NCBI GenBank assembly: GCA_964514055.1
Contig: CAZEPB010000006.1
Location: 1-64,000, forward strand
Reading direction: 5' to 3'
Source: SG8-32-3 sp964514055
GTDB lineage: Archaea; Thermoproteota; Bathyarchaeia; Bathyarchaeales; Bathycorpusculaceae
DNA length: 64,000 nucleotides
Each line of letters starts with the position of its first letter. The first letter of the stretch is position 1. Positions 41,931-50,419 of this stretch are shown here, piece by piece. The position numbers were made by a program, and so were the translations under genes. The notes under the pieces were generated by a model that worked only from the letters and a program-made list of their open reading frames with translations, made no database searches and had not been told where the DNA came from.

Positions 41931-42434
41931 CTAATCACCTCCTTGTCTCTTGTACCGCGGCGTTTCCTTCGCAGCGAGCTTGTTGAAAATCGCAATAGAC
42001 TGGTCCGTCATATACAACTGTTTTTCGTCATCCCTCAACTGGATGTTATGCTCCTGGATTATGGTGTCTAATGTTTCTCTGCACTCGTTCTCTTTTGGGC
42101 ATTCTGGGCAGAGTTTCCCACCGTAGGAGTCATGCTTGTACCAGACGATTATCCCAAGTTGCTCAGTGAAAATTATGTATACTTGGGCGCTTGTCTGGTA
42201 ATCGAAACCGATTAGGAGACCTTTGTAGTCTAGTAGGGCTTCAATGTCGAGACGGTGACTGTTCGCGTGTTCCTTTAGCGCTTTCGCAATTTTTTTGCGA
42301 GCCCTGTTGAGCACCCTCGACACGTACGCGGGACTCCACCCGTCTGCCTTGTGGTCCTCTGCAATTGCGCTTGTGTTTTTGCCTCTTTGGAATTCCTGCC
42401 AAACAACTGATTCATGACTTGAGAGTAGCCCCAC
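41931..42434 (-). CDS. Helix-turn-helix protein with a cysteine cluster
   Basis: 167 residues. The first 55 form an HTH resembling sigma-70 region 4 or a LuxR-type domain (ESVVWQEFQRGKNTSAIAEDHKADGWSPAYVSRVLNRARKKIAKAL). A beta-rich middle (DYKGLLIGFDYQTSAQVYIIFTEQLGIIVWYKHDS) follows, then CPECPKENECRETL, a possible metal or redox site, and a C-terminal helix. Probably a transcription regulator of the adjacent PH-domain and ABC transporter genes. Domain parts are clear; the ligand is unknown. Confidence 0.65.
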   Translation of the reverse strand: MGLLSSHESVVWQEFQRGKNTSAIAEDHKADGWSPAYVSRVLNRARKKIAKALKEHANSHRLDIEALLDYKGLLIGFDYQTSAQVYIIFTEQLGIIVWYKHDSYGGKLCPECPKENECRETLDTIIQEHNIQLRDDEKQLYMTDQSIAIFNKLAAKETPRYKRQGGD

Positions 42435-42475
42435 GCCTCAGTTTCCCTCATTTTGAGTATACGTGTATTCCATTT

Positions 42476-43597
42476 TTACTTTGCTTTCCATCGGGTTACA
42501 AGGGCTCCTATGAGTATGAAGACAGCAGCGAGAAACGCGAGTATAGCCATGCTAGTATAGATGCTTTCAAGATCCTTGTAGAGCATAGCGGCTCTGAGTC
42601 CTTCAGAGAAGTATGTTAATGGCATTATTTTTGAAATCGTTTGTATGTAGCTTGGCATCCACTCGATGGGGACGAAAGTTCCTGATAGGTACATCATGGG
42701 GAACGCTATCGCGTTTCCGATTGCTGTCGCTGCTTCGACATCTTTTATGAAGCCTGAGAGAATCATGCCTATTCCTGAAAACATTATTGAACCAAGCAAG
42801 ATGATTATTATTGTGAACACGTCAGGTATTATTCTGATGTTTAATATTATCCAGCCAGCTCCAATCATTATCCCTGCCAACATGAGGTTCAGCAGTGTTT
42901 GGCTGAGTACGTTTCCCAGTATCCAGTCCAGCTTAGTAAGTGGCGTTATTGAGAGTCGCTTGATTATGCCTCTTCGTTTGAACTCCGTAGTGTTAGCTGT
43001 TAAGCCAATGACGCCGTTAATCATCATAAATGCTGCCGTGATTGCTGGAACATACAGGTCTACCATACTGAACTCGTTGGCTAACAAGGAAGTTTCGTTA
43101 AATTCAATGTAGTTTTCTGCGCCTACTAACTGGTAATTGAAAGCACTGGCAACGCTTGCTATGATGCTTTTCACCGCTGTTCCAGACTGGTCTGTAGGGT
43201 CAAGCATAATTGTGAGAGAGGTTTTGGTGCCATTAATCAAATCAGCCTCGAAGTCTTCGGAGATTACGAGTATGCGTGCACTTCCGCCTAACGGTCCAAG
43301 CTCGTCGCGAGCGTATTCTGTGACGTTTTCGCCGAGAGGTACTTCTCTTATGCTGAATGCTTCTGAACTGTTCAATGCCGCAACAAAAGCTGTGGAGAGT
43401 TCACTTGGTTCGCCGTTCGCAGCGTTTAAGTCTAGATTCTGCACAAATAACGTGTATTGGGAAGCGTCGCCGACTCCTGCAAAGATGACGCCTAGCACCA
43501 CCAACAGAAGTATGGGGAATAATATGCTGAAGAAGAGTCCAGTGCGGCTTCTCATCCAATTCTTGGTTACTGCTTTGAATATGGTGTAAGCTTTCAT
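42476..43597 (-). CDS. ABC-2 type exporter permease
   Basis: 373 residues with one N-terminal helix (about 20-42), a long extracellular domain of about 130 residues, then five helices, the standard DrrB/YhgE-like ABC-2 layout. The PMMYLSGTFVPIEWMPSYIQTISKIMPLTYFSEGLRA segment is characteristic. Its start overlaps the stop of the ATPase gene by one base, so the two form one exporter. The substrate (drug, lipid or polysaccharide) is not evident. Confidence 0.88.
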   Translation of the reverse strand: MKAYTIFKAVTKNWMRSRTGLFFSILFPILLLVVLGVIFAGVGDASQYTLFVQNLDLNAANGEPSELSTAFVAALNSSEAFSIREVPLGENVTEYARDELGPLGGSARILVISEDFEADLINGTKTSLTIMLDPTDQSGTAVKSIIASVASAFNYQLVGAENYIEFNETSLLANEFSMVDLYVPAITAAFMMINGVIGLTANTTEFKRRGIIKRLSITPLTKLDWILGNVLSQTLLNLMLAGIMIGAGWIILNIRIIPDVFTIIIILLGSIMFSGIGMILSGFIKDVEAATAIGNAIAFPMMYLSGTFVPIEWMPSYIQTISKIMPLTYFSEGLRAAMLYKDLESIYTSMAILAFLAAVFILIGALVTRWKAK

Positions 43598-44529
43598 TAC
43601 TTCAGTTCACCCTCCTCAGTTATTCGACTGCCCGTAATCTTGAGGAACACATCATCCATAGTAGGAGTCTGAATCTCAATGTCCCTGCCAACCTTCATCT
43701 CAGTCAAAACAGCCATCACACGCCACAACTCACCAACATCATCCACCTTAACATTCACATCTCCATCGTCACCAAGAGAGGTGTTACCAAACTTTTTCTG
43801 AAGCACATCCGCAAGCTTCTTGTCGCCTTTTTTAATGGTAAGCACCTTCAAGCCACCGTACTTTGATATCAGCTCTTCGGGTGAGCCTATCGCAACAATT
43901 TTCCCCTTGTCAATTATGGCTACCTTGTTGGCCAACACCTGCGCCTCCTCCATGTAATGAGTGGTCAAAAACACGGTTTTTCCCAGTGTCTTCAAGTTCT
44001 GGATAACCGACCAGACGTCTCGTCTCGCTTTCGGGTCAAGACCAGTAGTAGGCTCGTCTAGGAATACGAGTTGCGGGTCATTAATCAGGGCGCAGGCGAT
44101 GCCTACTCTTTGTTTTAAGCCGCCGGACAGGTTTTGGAAGCGTTCTTTGGTTTTGTCTTTCAAGCCAAGAAGCTCTATTATTTGGGTGATGTCGAGGTGT
44201 TTCTTGTACATGTCAGCAATTAGTTCTATGTTCTCCTTCACAGTGAGCTTGTCTAAAGCGTTGTATTCCTGCGGTAGGACGCCTATGCGCTTCTTTATTT
44301 CTTTTTCATCTTCGTTGCGTGTGACGTCGCAGCCGAATATTTTGGCGGTTCCGCTCGTCAAGGGTCTTAGGCATTCGAGTATTTCGACTGTGGTGGTTTT
44401 TCCTGCGCCGTTGGGACCTAAAAATGCGAAGACGTCGCCTTCGTTGATTTTGAAGGAAATGCTGTCAACAGCGTTTAACGTGCCATATTGTTTGACGAGG
44501 GAATCAACTTCCACTATTGTCTTGCTCAT
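43597..44529 (-). CDS. ABC-2 type exporter ATPase
   Basis: 310 residues from ATG 44529, with GGATGTGGG 5 bases upstream. Walker A GPNGAGKTT, Q-loop VLPQEYNALDKLTVKENI, signature LSGGLKQRVGIA, Walker B LVFLDEPTTGLD and switch His in LTTHYMEEAQ are all present. The C-terminal 80 residues are the DUF4162-like extension common in DrrA-type ATPases. First gene of the exporter operon; TATA-like CTATATTTTGG lies about 44560-44570. Confidence 0.92.
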   Translation of the reverse strand: MSKTIVEVDSLVKQYGTLNAVDSISFKINEGDVFAFLGPNGAGKTTTVEILECLRPLTSGTAKIFGCDVTRNEDEKEIKKRIGVLPQEYNALDKLTVKENIELIADMYKKHLDITQIIELLGLKDKTKERFQNLSGGLKQRVGIACALINDPQLVFLDEPTTGLDPKARRDVWSVIQNLKTLGKTVFLTTHYMEEAQVLANKVAIIDKGKIVAIGSPEELISKYGGLKVLTIKKGDKKLADVLQKKFGNTSLGDDGDVNVKVDDVGELWRVMAVLTEMKVGRDIEIQTPTMDDVFLKITGSRITEEGELK

Positions 44530-44743
44530 ATACCCACATCCTTCACTCATATATTTACCAAAATATAGTAAAGATTTACTTAAAAATTTTGTGGTCAAAC
44601 GGGAAGTTACTTAAAATCACGAAGATACTTCTAAAGCGAAAAGATTAGGGAAATCTTAACTTCCAGAAGTTTGGCTATAAGAAAATCTTGCCACTAGTTT
44701 TAAATATTCGTGTTCCGTGGGTCATAGTGCTTAAGGTGTGTAG

Positions 44744-45184
44744 ATGCCGAAAAAGGAAAAAGGTAGATCACATTCGACAAGACCTGTCAGCAGGCGCCCG
44801 CCAAACTGGTGCAAGTACCAGCCCGAAGAAGTAGAAGCCTTCGTGCTCAGGCTGGCGAAAGAAGGGCACTCGCTCAGCAAGATAGGCACTATCCTCAGGG
44901 ATCAGTACGCGATTCCCTTGGTGAAGCCCATAACGGGAAAGAGCATAAGTGACATACTTGAAGCGGCGGGGATGGCGCCGTCGATGCCCGAAGACCTAGC
45001 TAACTTGGTCAAGAAGGCGCAGGGGCTTGCGGTTCACATGGATAAGAACAAGAAGGACCTCCATAACAAACGCTCCATGCAAGTTATCGAAGCGAGAATT
45101 CACAAGCTTTCAAGGTATTACAAGCGAGAAGGCGTTCTGCCAAAGAGCTGGAAGTACAAGGCAAAAGTAGCATCCATAACCTAG
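44744..45184 (+). CDS. rps15: 30S ribosomal protein uS15
   Basis: 146 residues, the archaeal/eukaryotic S15 (S13e) form with its N-terminal extension: MPKKEKGRSHSTRPVSRRPPNWC at the start, PEEVEAFVLRLAKEGHSLSKIGTILRDQYAIP, and the conserved DLHNKRSMQVIEARIHKLSRYYKREGVLP, which binds 16S rRNA. The gene lies upstream of the RecJ-like and Pcc1 genes; this order is seen in other archaea. A GTGTGTAG stretch precedes the ATG. Confidence 0.95.
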   Translation: MPKKEKGRSHSTRPVSRRPPNWCKYQPEEVEAFVLRLAKEGHSLSKIGTILRDQYAIPLVKPITGKSISDILEAAGMAPSMPEDLANLVKKAQGLAVHMDKNKKDLHNKRSMQVIEARIHKLSRYYKREGVLPKSWKYKAKVASIT

Positions 45185-45270
45185 CGGCTCATCACCCAAA
45201 ATTATTTTACTTTTTCTTTTGCACGACCAGAATAAATCTTAAATCTGCATGGCGTAAAAATACTTTACAT

Positions 45271-45567
45271 ATGGTACAATCTGTTAAACAGTATCTATCC
45301 AACCGAATCCTTCTCATTACGGGGTTCGCATGTATTTTTCTGTCAGTTTCTCTTATTATGGTTCCATACATACTTTATCCTCAGTTTTATACTCCTAAGT
45401 CAAACCCTTCTTTGGGATACACCATGCCAAATACTTTGGAAGGATGGATTTTTCTTATCACGGCCCTGATACTGCTTGCGTTAGGAATTATTCTTGTAGT
45501 AATATCTGTTCTGAGAACACAAAAGGAATTCAGATTGCCCCATGTTAACATAGGTCCAAAATACTAA
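45271..45567 (+). CDS. Small two-helix membrane protein, paralogue of the gene at 3635
   Basis: 98 residues with helices at about 10-34 and 55-82 and the shared loop FYTPKSNPSLGYTMPNTLEGW between them. The loop matches the 94-residue protein at 3635-3919 in 13 or so positions, while the helices are only similar in hydrophobicity, suggesting that the loop is the functional part. Possibly leaderless, downstream of TATA-like AAATCTTAAATC near 45240. It separates rps15 from the RecJ-like gene. Function unknown. Confidence 0.6.
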   Translation: MVQSVKQYLSNRILLITGFACIFLSVSLIMVPYILYPQFYTPKSNPSLGYTMPNTLEGWIFLITALILLALGIILVVISVLRTQKEFRLPHVNIGPKY

Positions 45568-45662
45568 GACTAAAACTGGGATATCGAATATGCATCTGGG
45601 AATTACGGGTAGCGCCAGCTTTAAATCTTGATTTCCCCTCTTTAGGCAAAGAGTGAATCACC

Positions 45663-47129
45663 ATGGCAGCAGAGCAAACACCAACCGAACGCTTTTTAGC
45701 GTCAGCCGCACAAGCCGCCAAGGTTATAGTGGAAACCGTGGAGAAAGACGGATTCATCCATGTTTTCTCGCATCTAGACGCTGACGGCGTTGCCGCAGCG
45801 GGGATTATTGGAAAAGCCTTGTTCAGGCTTGACGCGCGGTTCAGGCTGAGGGTGACGCAGTGGGTTGACGAGAAAATCATAGGCGAAATCGTCGCGGACA
45901 AGCCGCAGCTGGTTGTGTTAACGGATTTTGGAAGCGGCTACCTCGACCTGCTGAACGAGAAAGTTCCAGACGTTAAGGTAGCAATCTTGGATCATCATCA
46001 AATAACGGGTGACGTTGAAAACGAGAATTTCGTTCAGGTGAACCCGCATCTGTACGGCATTGACGGAGCCACCGACATCAGCGGTTCCGGAGTGGCTTAT
46101 TTTGTGGCTAAAGCCGTAAACGCAGAGAACGTTGATTTGGCGCCCATAGCGCTGGTCGGGGCTCTCGGAGACATGCAAGACAAGAACGAGCAGAGAAAGC
46201 TTGGCGGCTTAAACGAGATAATAGTTGAAGATGCCGTAGCCGCGAAACTTGTTACGGTGGAGAAGGACCTGACTTTCTTTGGCAGAGAGACACGACCCAT
46301 CCACAGGGCTCTCGCCGCCATGACCACTCCGTTCATTCCGGGCTTAAGCGGGGAAGAAGACAAGAGCTTGGCTTTTCTGGCTAGCTTGGACATCAAGCCT
46401 AAAGAGGGCGAACGGTGGCGGGCTCTAAGAGACCTCACGGAAGACGAAAAGAAAAAATTGTCCTCAGCTCTCGCCGACCATTTGATTTCGAGGGGACTGC
46501 ACGCTGATGTGGAGAATCTCATAGGCAACGTTTACGTTTTAGCCAAAGAGGAACCTTGGACTCCGCTCAGAGACGCCCGAGAATTCGCCGTGGTGCTGAA
46601 CTCCACAGGACGCTTGGACAGACCCAGCCTCGGCATAGCCATCTGCATGGGCGACCGCGCCACAGCCCTAAAAGAGGCTAACAGGGTTTTGGAGGATTAC
46701 AGGAAAAGCATAAGCACTTACTTGGGCTGGGTTATGGAAAAACCCGAACGAATGAAGCAGTTTGAAAACATTTACGTTGTTTACGGAGAGACGTTCATAA
46801 ACGAGAAGATTATCGGCACCATCTCATCCATACTGGTCTCTGGACTTGAAAACCCTGAAAAGCCGCTTATAGCCTTCTCGAACATCGAAGAGGAAAACGC
46901 CGCCAAATTTTCAGCCAGAACAACCGCCATCGCACTAAGCAAAGGAGTCAACCTTGGCGACGTAATGCGCGTGGCGTCAGAGAAATACGGCGGAAAAGGT
47001 GGAGGACACAACGTAGCCGCAGGCGCCCAAGTGCCCATAGACCAACTTGAAAACTTCATAAACACCGTCAACGAGTTGGTTGGAAAACAGCTGAAAGGCG
47101 AAGACATTGGAAGCAACGATAACGCTTGA
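45663..47129 (+). CDS. DHH/DHHA1 phosphoesterase, archaeal RecJ-like
   Basis: 488 residues. The DHH domain shows FSHLDADGVAAAGI (motif I), VVLTDFGSGY (motif II), ILDHHQI (motif III) and LVGALGDMQD (motif IV); the DHHA1 domain ends with GGKGGGHNVAAGAQVP. Archaeal RecJ-like proteins (GAN, and RNA exonucleases of the same family) act with the replisome or in RNA and tRNA repair. Metal ligands appear intact, so an active nuclease is expected. It overlaps the Pcc1-like gene by 23 bases. Confidence 0.88.
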   Translation: MAAEQTPTERFLASAAQAAKVIVETVEKDGFIHVFSHLDADGVAAAGIIGKALFRLDARFRLRVTQWVDEKIIGEIVADKPQLVVLTDFGSGYLDLLNEKVPDVKVAILDHHQITGDVENENFVQVNPHLYGIDGATDISGSGVAYFVAKAVNAENVDLAPIALVGALGDMQDKNEQRKLGGLNEIIVEDAVAAKLVTVEKDLTFFGRETRPIHRALAAMTTPFIPGLSGEEDKSLAFLASLDIKPKEGERWRALRDLTEDEKKKLSSALADHLISRGLHADVENLIGNVYVLAKEEPWTPLRDAREFAVVLNSTGRLDRPSLGIAICMGDRATALKEANRVLEDYRKSISTYLGWVMEKPERMKQFENIYVVYGETFINEKIIGTISSILVSGLENPEKPLIAFSNIEEENAAKFSARTTAIALSKGVNLGDVMRVASEKYGGKGGGHNVAAGAQVPIDQLENFINTVNELVGKQLKGEDIGSNDNA

Positions 47130-47364
47130 GTACGGCGACGCGAAAACCGCCGCTGCCATTGCAAATGCGGTTTCCCCCGACAACTTCAAGACGCCCGTAG
47201 GGCTTTTCATCAAAACCGTTAGGAAAGGCAGTCATATCCTCACAGAGGTGAAAACCGAAGCGAAACTTGCCACTTTTATCGCCACAATTGACGATTTGCT
47301 TTTCTGTGTTTCCACCGCGGAAAAAACGCTCCGCACAGTGACCAAGGCTCGCTTTAAAGTTTAA
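47107..47364 (+). CDS. Pcc1-family KEOPS subunit (paralogue, possible Pcc2)
   Basis: 85 residues from TTG 47107 (GGCGA upstream). The small two-helix, three-strand Pcc1 fold is recognisable: EATITLEYGDAKTAAAIANAVSPDN, then the hallmark FIATIDDLLFCVSTAEKTLRTV. The second Pcc1-type gene is at 51599. A recent study describes a Pcc1 paralogue, Pcc2, that forms a heterodimer with Pcc1 as a fifth core KEOPS subunit in archaea; one of these two probably fills that role. Which is Pcc1 and which Pcc2 is not settled here. Confidence 0.78.
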   Translation: MEATITLEYGDAKTAAAIANAVSPDNFKTPVGLFIKTVRKGSHILTEVKTEAKLATFIATIDDLLFCVSTAEKTLRTVTKARFKV

Positions 47365-47450
47365 GGTATTTATAAGGAAAGGCAGTCTCATTGCAGAGCC
47401 TAACAGCCGATACGCGAATGTAGACGGCGTTATGTTAAAGGCTCTTTTTA
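47365..47450 (+). ncRNA. TATA - stem-loop - U-tract unit: small RNA or terminator candidate
   Basis: TATTTATAAGG (47368-47378) is TATA-like. About 25 bases on, AGAGCC (47395-47400) pairs with GGCTCT (47440-47445), which is followed by TTTTT. Inside, TAAC-A-GCCG (47401-47409) can pair with CGGC-GTTA (47426-47433). This gives a nested hairpin of about 50 bases ending in a U-run, i.e. a possible small transcript from its own promoter. It could instead be only a terminator for the upstream operon. Confidence 0.45.
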
Positions 47451-47521
47451 AAGGAAAGGTTTTTAGTATAGTTATTATATGAGACATGCAAAAGCGTATA
47501 GCGTAATGTGAGGTTAAAGTT

Positions 47522-48250
47522 ATGTCTGTATTTGCAGCACCAGGAGCATATGACCGCGCAATAACAGTTTTCTCTCCGGACGGGAGGCTCTTTCAAGTTG
47601 AATACGCTATGGAACTAGTTAATCGTGGTGCCACAATCATGGGAATTCAATGCGCCGAAGGAGTAGTTCTAGGCTCAGAAGAAAACATAGAACCCCTTGA
47701 AGAAGCGGAATATTCATGGAAAATCTTCAAGGTTGACGAGCACGTAGGAGCCGCCATAGTGGGCTTGAGCTCCGACGCCAGAATACTTATCGATCAAGCG
47801 CGGATATACGCGCAGAGCAATAAGCTAACTTATGACGAACCCATAGATGTGGAAGTTGTAACCAAACGAATATGCGACATACAGCAGATGTATACGCAGC
47901 ACGCCGGTGTTAGACCCTTCGGAGTTTCAATAATCTTCGGCGGAGTCGACAAAACGGGAGCCCATGTTTTTGGAACACATCCAAGCGGAACTTACAGAGG
48001 CTACAAAGCCACAGCTTTAGGCGCTGGAAGAGAAACTGTGCTGGCGATATTGAAAGATGAATACAAGGAAGACCGAAGCCTAGAAGAAAACACGAAGCTC
48101 ACCGTAAAATGCCTTGTGAAAGCCTTAGACGCCCGACAACTACCGCCCAGAATAAAAATCGCAATTATCCCCAAGACAACAAAACAACTGCAAATGCTGA
48201 CTGACGAAAAAGTAGAAAGCTATATCAAAGAGCTGGGTTCGAGCAAGTGA
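47522..48250 (+). CDS. psmA: 20S proteasome alpha subunit
   Basis: 242 residues with the alpha-type N-terminal helix GAYDRAITVFSPDGRLFQVEYAMELVNRGATIMGI, which gates the pore, and RPFGVSIIFGGVDKTGAHVFGTHPSGTYRGYKATALGAG. The outer ring of seven of these surrounds the beta rings (one beta gene at 31069). The C-terminus ends KELGSSK. First gene of the psmA-SBDS-rrp4-rrp41-rrp42 run; GTGAGG lies 9 bases before the ATG. Confidence 0.95.
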   Translation: MSVFAAPGAYDRAITVFSPDGRLFQVEYAMELVNRGATIMGIQCAEGVVLGSEENIEPLEEAEYSWKIFKVDEHVGAAIVGLSSDARILIDQARIYAQSNKLTYDEPIDVEVVTKRICDIQQMYTQHAGVRPFGVSIIFGGVDKTGAHVFGTHPSGTYRGYKATALGAGRETVLAILKDEYKEDRSLEENTKLTVKCLVKALDARQLPPRIKIAIIPKTTKQLQMLTDEKVESYIKELGSSK

Positions 48251-48257
48251 CAACTTG

Positions 48258-48944
48258 ATGAGTGATAAGTACACCATTGCACGTTTAACAAAAGACAACG
48301 AACATTTTGAAATTCTGGTAAAACCAGAGAAAGCGTTAGACTACCGTACAGGAAGAATCTCTAGAATAACCGAGGTTCTAGCAACCGAGCTTATTTTCGC
48401 CGACGCAAACAAAGGCACCAAGGTCTCGGAGGAACAAATGCACAAAGCTTTCGAAACAACGGACCCGCTGAAAATCGCAGATGTAATATTGAAAAAAGGC
48501 ACGCTTCAGCTTACAACAGAACAAAGACGCAAAATGACAGAGGATAAAAGAAAACAGATAATAGATTTCATATCGAGGCAGGCAGTTGACCCGAAGACTA
48601 ATCTTCCACATCCGCCTTTGCGCATAGAAAACGCCATGGAACAAATCCGCTATCCAATAGACGCGCACAAACCCGTGGAAGAACAAGCCAGAGAGATAGT
48701 GAAACTCTTACGACCTATTCTACCTTTGAAAATCGAACAAATATCCGTGGGTGTCCGTGTACCCGCCGAGTACTCGGCGAGAGCGTATGGATCAATCAAA
48801 AGTTTTGGTGAAATAAAACAGGAGGAGTGGCGTGCAGACGGCTCATGGTACGGCATAATAGAGATGCCCGCTGGCGCGTACGCTTCGTTTCTTAACAAAC
48901 TTGGAGACATTACGAAAGGAAATGGAGAAGCGAAAATACTTTAA
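48258..48944 (+). CDS. sbds: Ribosome maturation protein SBDS
   Basis: 228 residues from ATG 48258 (a TTG directly before it is also in frame). N-terminal FYSH domain MSDKYTIARLTKDNEHFEILVKPEKALDYR with VLATELIFADANKGTKVSEEQM, a helical middle QRRKMTEDKRKQIIDFISRQAVDPKTNLPHPPLRIENAM, and a C-terminal ferredoxin-like domain. SBDS helps remove aIF6 from the 50S subunit. Seven bases after psmA, within the exosome operon, its usual archaeal position. Confidence 0.95.
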   Translation: MSDKYTIARLTKDNEHFEILVKPEKALDYRTGRISRITEVLATELIFADANKGTKVSEEQMHKAFETTDPLKIADVILKKGTLQLTTEQRRKMTEDKRKQIIDFISRQAVDPKTNLPHPPLRIENAMEQIRYPIDAHKPVEEQAREIVKLLRPILPLKIEQISVGVRVPAEYSARAYGSIKSFGEIKQEEWRADGSWYGIIEMPAGAYASFLNKLGDITKGNGEAKIL

Positions 48945-48969
48945 AAATTTAAATGGAGGTTAATGAATT

Positions 48970-49680
48970 ATGCCAACATACTTTGAAAAAAAGCAGCTTG
49001 TAACGCCTGGAGAACTGCTTGCTGAAGGCGAGTACTTAGCTGGCAGCAACACTTACGCGGAAGACAAGAAAATCTACGCCCAAAGAATCGGGCTTGCAGA
49101 CCTTGACAACAAGAAAGTAAACGTCGTTGCTTTAAGATCCTTCTATTTTCCAAAAGTAGGCGACATGGTGATAGGCACCGTCTTAGAAGTTGGATTCAGC
49201 GGCTGGACAGTAGACATCAAAGCCCCTTACACGGCGCTTCTGAGAGCATCAGACGTTCTAAGCAGACCGTTCAAACCACAAAACGACGAATTATCCCAAG
49301 TTCTCAGTGGAGGAGATTTAATAGTTGCTAAAATAGCCTCTTACGACAGAACTCACGACCCGCAGCTCACGGTCGGCGAGCCAGGCTTGGGAAAAATAAC
49401 CCGTGGACAAATAATCAAAGTAACGCCGTCGAAGATTCCCCGCGTCATCGGCAGGAAAGGTTCTATGATTTCAATGATTAAACAGGAAACGGGCTGCCAG
49501 ATAATTTTGGGGCTAAACGGGGTCATACTGGTCACTGGAAAAAACCCAGAGGACGAGGACCTTGCCATGGCGGCGATTCAAAAAATCGAAGCCGAGTCCC
49601 ACACAAGCGGTCTAACAGATCGCATCACACAATTTCTTAAAGAAGAAAAAACAAAAACGGAGGAAAACAAGAATGAATGA
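48970..49680 (+). CDS. rrp4: Exosome RNA-binding subunit Rrp4
   Basis: 236 residues with an N-terminal domain (TPGELLAEGEYLAG), an S1 domain (about 60-135; VGDMVIGTVLEVGFSGWTVDIKAPYTALLRASDVL) and a KH domain (about 155-215; IPRVIGRKGSMISMIKQETGCQIILG, GRKG loop). Rrp4 caps the Rrp41/Rrp42 ring and feeds RNA in. GGAGGT lies 7 bases before ATG 48970. The stop overlaps rrp41 by 8 bases. Confidence 0.95.
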   Translation: MPTYFEKKQLVTPGELLAEGEYLAGSNTYAEDKKIYAQRIGLADLDNKKVNVVALRSFYFPKVGDMVIGTVLEVGFSGWTVDIKAPYTALLRASDVLSRPFKPQNDELSQVLSGGDLIVAKIASYDRTHDPQLTVGEPGLGKITRGQIIKVTPSKIPRVIGRKGSMISMIKQETGCQIILGLNGVILVTGKNPEDEDLAMAAIQKIEAESHTSGLTDRITQFLKEEKTKTEENKNE

Positions 49681-50419
49681 AAAACCTGAAAAACTAATTG
49701 ATAAAAAAGGTTTAAGATTGGACGGTAGAAAACCAGACGAGTTAAGACCTGTAAAAATTGAAGTAGGCATCTTGTCAAACGCTGATGGTTCAGCATACAT
49801 TGAACACGGAAAAAACAAGATTTTAGCCGCAGCGTTCGGCCCGAGAGAAATGCATCCTAAACATTTGGCGCAGCCAGACCGTATGGTGCTGCGATGTCGC
49901 TATCACATGGCGCCTTTCTCGGTGGGGGAACGCAAGTCTCCGGCGCCTTCAAGAAGAGAAGTTGAGCTTTCGAAGGTGATCCGGGAATCTCTTGAGCCTT
50001 CGGTGTTCGTGGAGTATTACCCGCGGACTGGCGTAGACGTTTTCATTGAAGTCTTACAGGCTGACGGTGGAACAAGATGTGCAAGCATCACTGCGGCTTC
50101 CTTGGCTTTAGCAGACGCGGGCATTCCCATGCGCGACTTGGTAGTGGCGTGTGCAGCCGGCAAAGTTGACGACACAGTGGTTCTGGACCTGTTTGACACA
50201 GAAGACAAAGTAGGCTCCGCTGATGTTCCTGTGGCTCTCATGCCCAACTTGAACGCGGTTACGCTACTACAGATGGATGGTATACTTACGCCGAAAGAGT
50301 TCGAAAAAGCTGTGAACATGGCGATTGAAGGCTGCCGAAAAATTTACGACTTGCAGAAAGAGGCGTTAAAAACCAAGTATATGCTCATCAAGGAAGAAGA
50401 GGAGGTTGAAGAAGAGTAA
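49673..50419 (+). CDS. rrp41: Exosome catalytic RNase PH subunit Rrp41
   Basis: 248 residues. RNase PH features: LDGRKPDELRPVKIEVG, GKNKILAAAFGPREMHPK, RREVELSKVIRESLEPSVF (phosphate-binding Arg region), QADGGTRCASITAASLALADAGI and the catalytic Asp in VGSADVPVALMP. It degrades RNA 3'-5' with phosphate. The acidic tail EEEEVEEE is unusual in length but not unique. It overlaps rrp4 by 8 bases and touches rrp42 (TAATG). Confidence 0.95.
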   Translation: MNEKPEKLIDKKGLRLDGRKPDELRPVKIEVGILSNADGSAYIEHGKNKILAAAFGPREMHPKHLAQPDRMVLRCRYHMAPFSVGERKSPAPSRREVELSKVIRESLEPSVFVEYYPRTGVDVFIEVLQADGGTRCASITAASLALADAGIPMRDLVVACAAGKVDDTVVLDLFDTEDKVGSADVPVALMPNLNAVTLLQMDGILTPKEFEKAVNMAIEGCRKIYDLQKEALKTKYMLIKEEEEVEEE

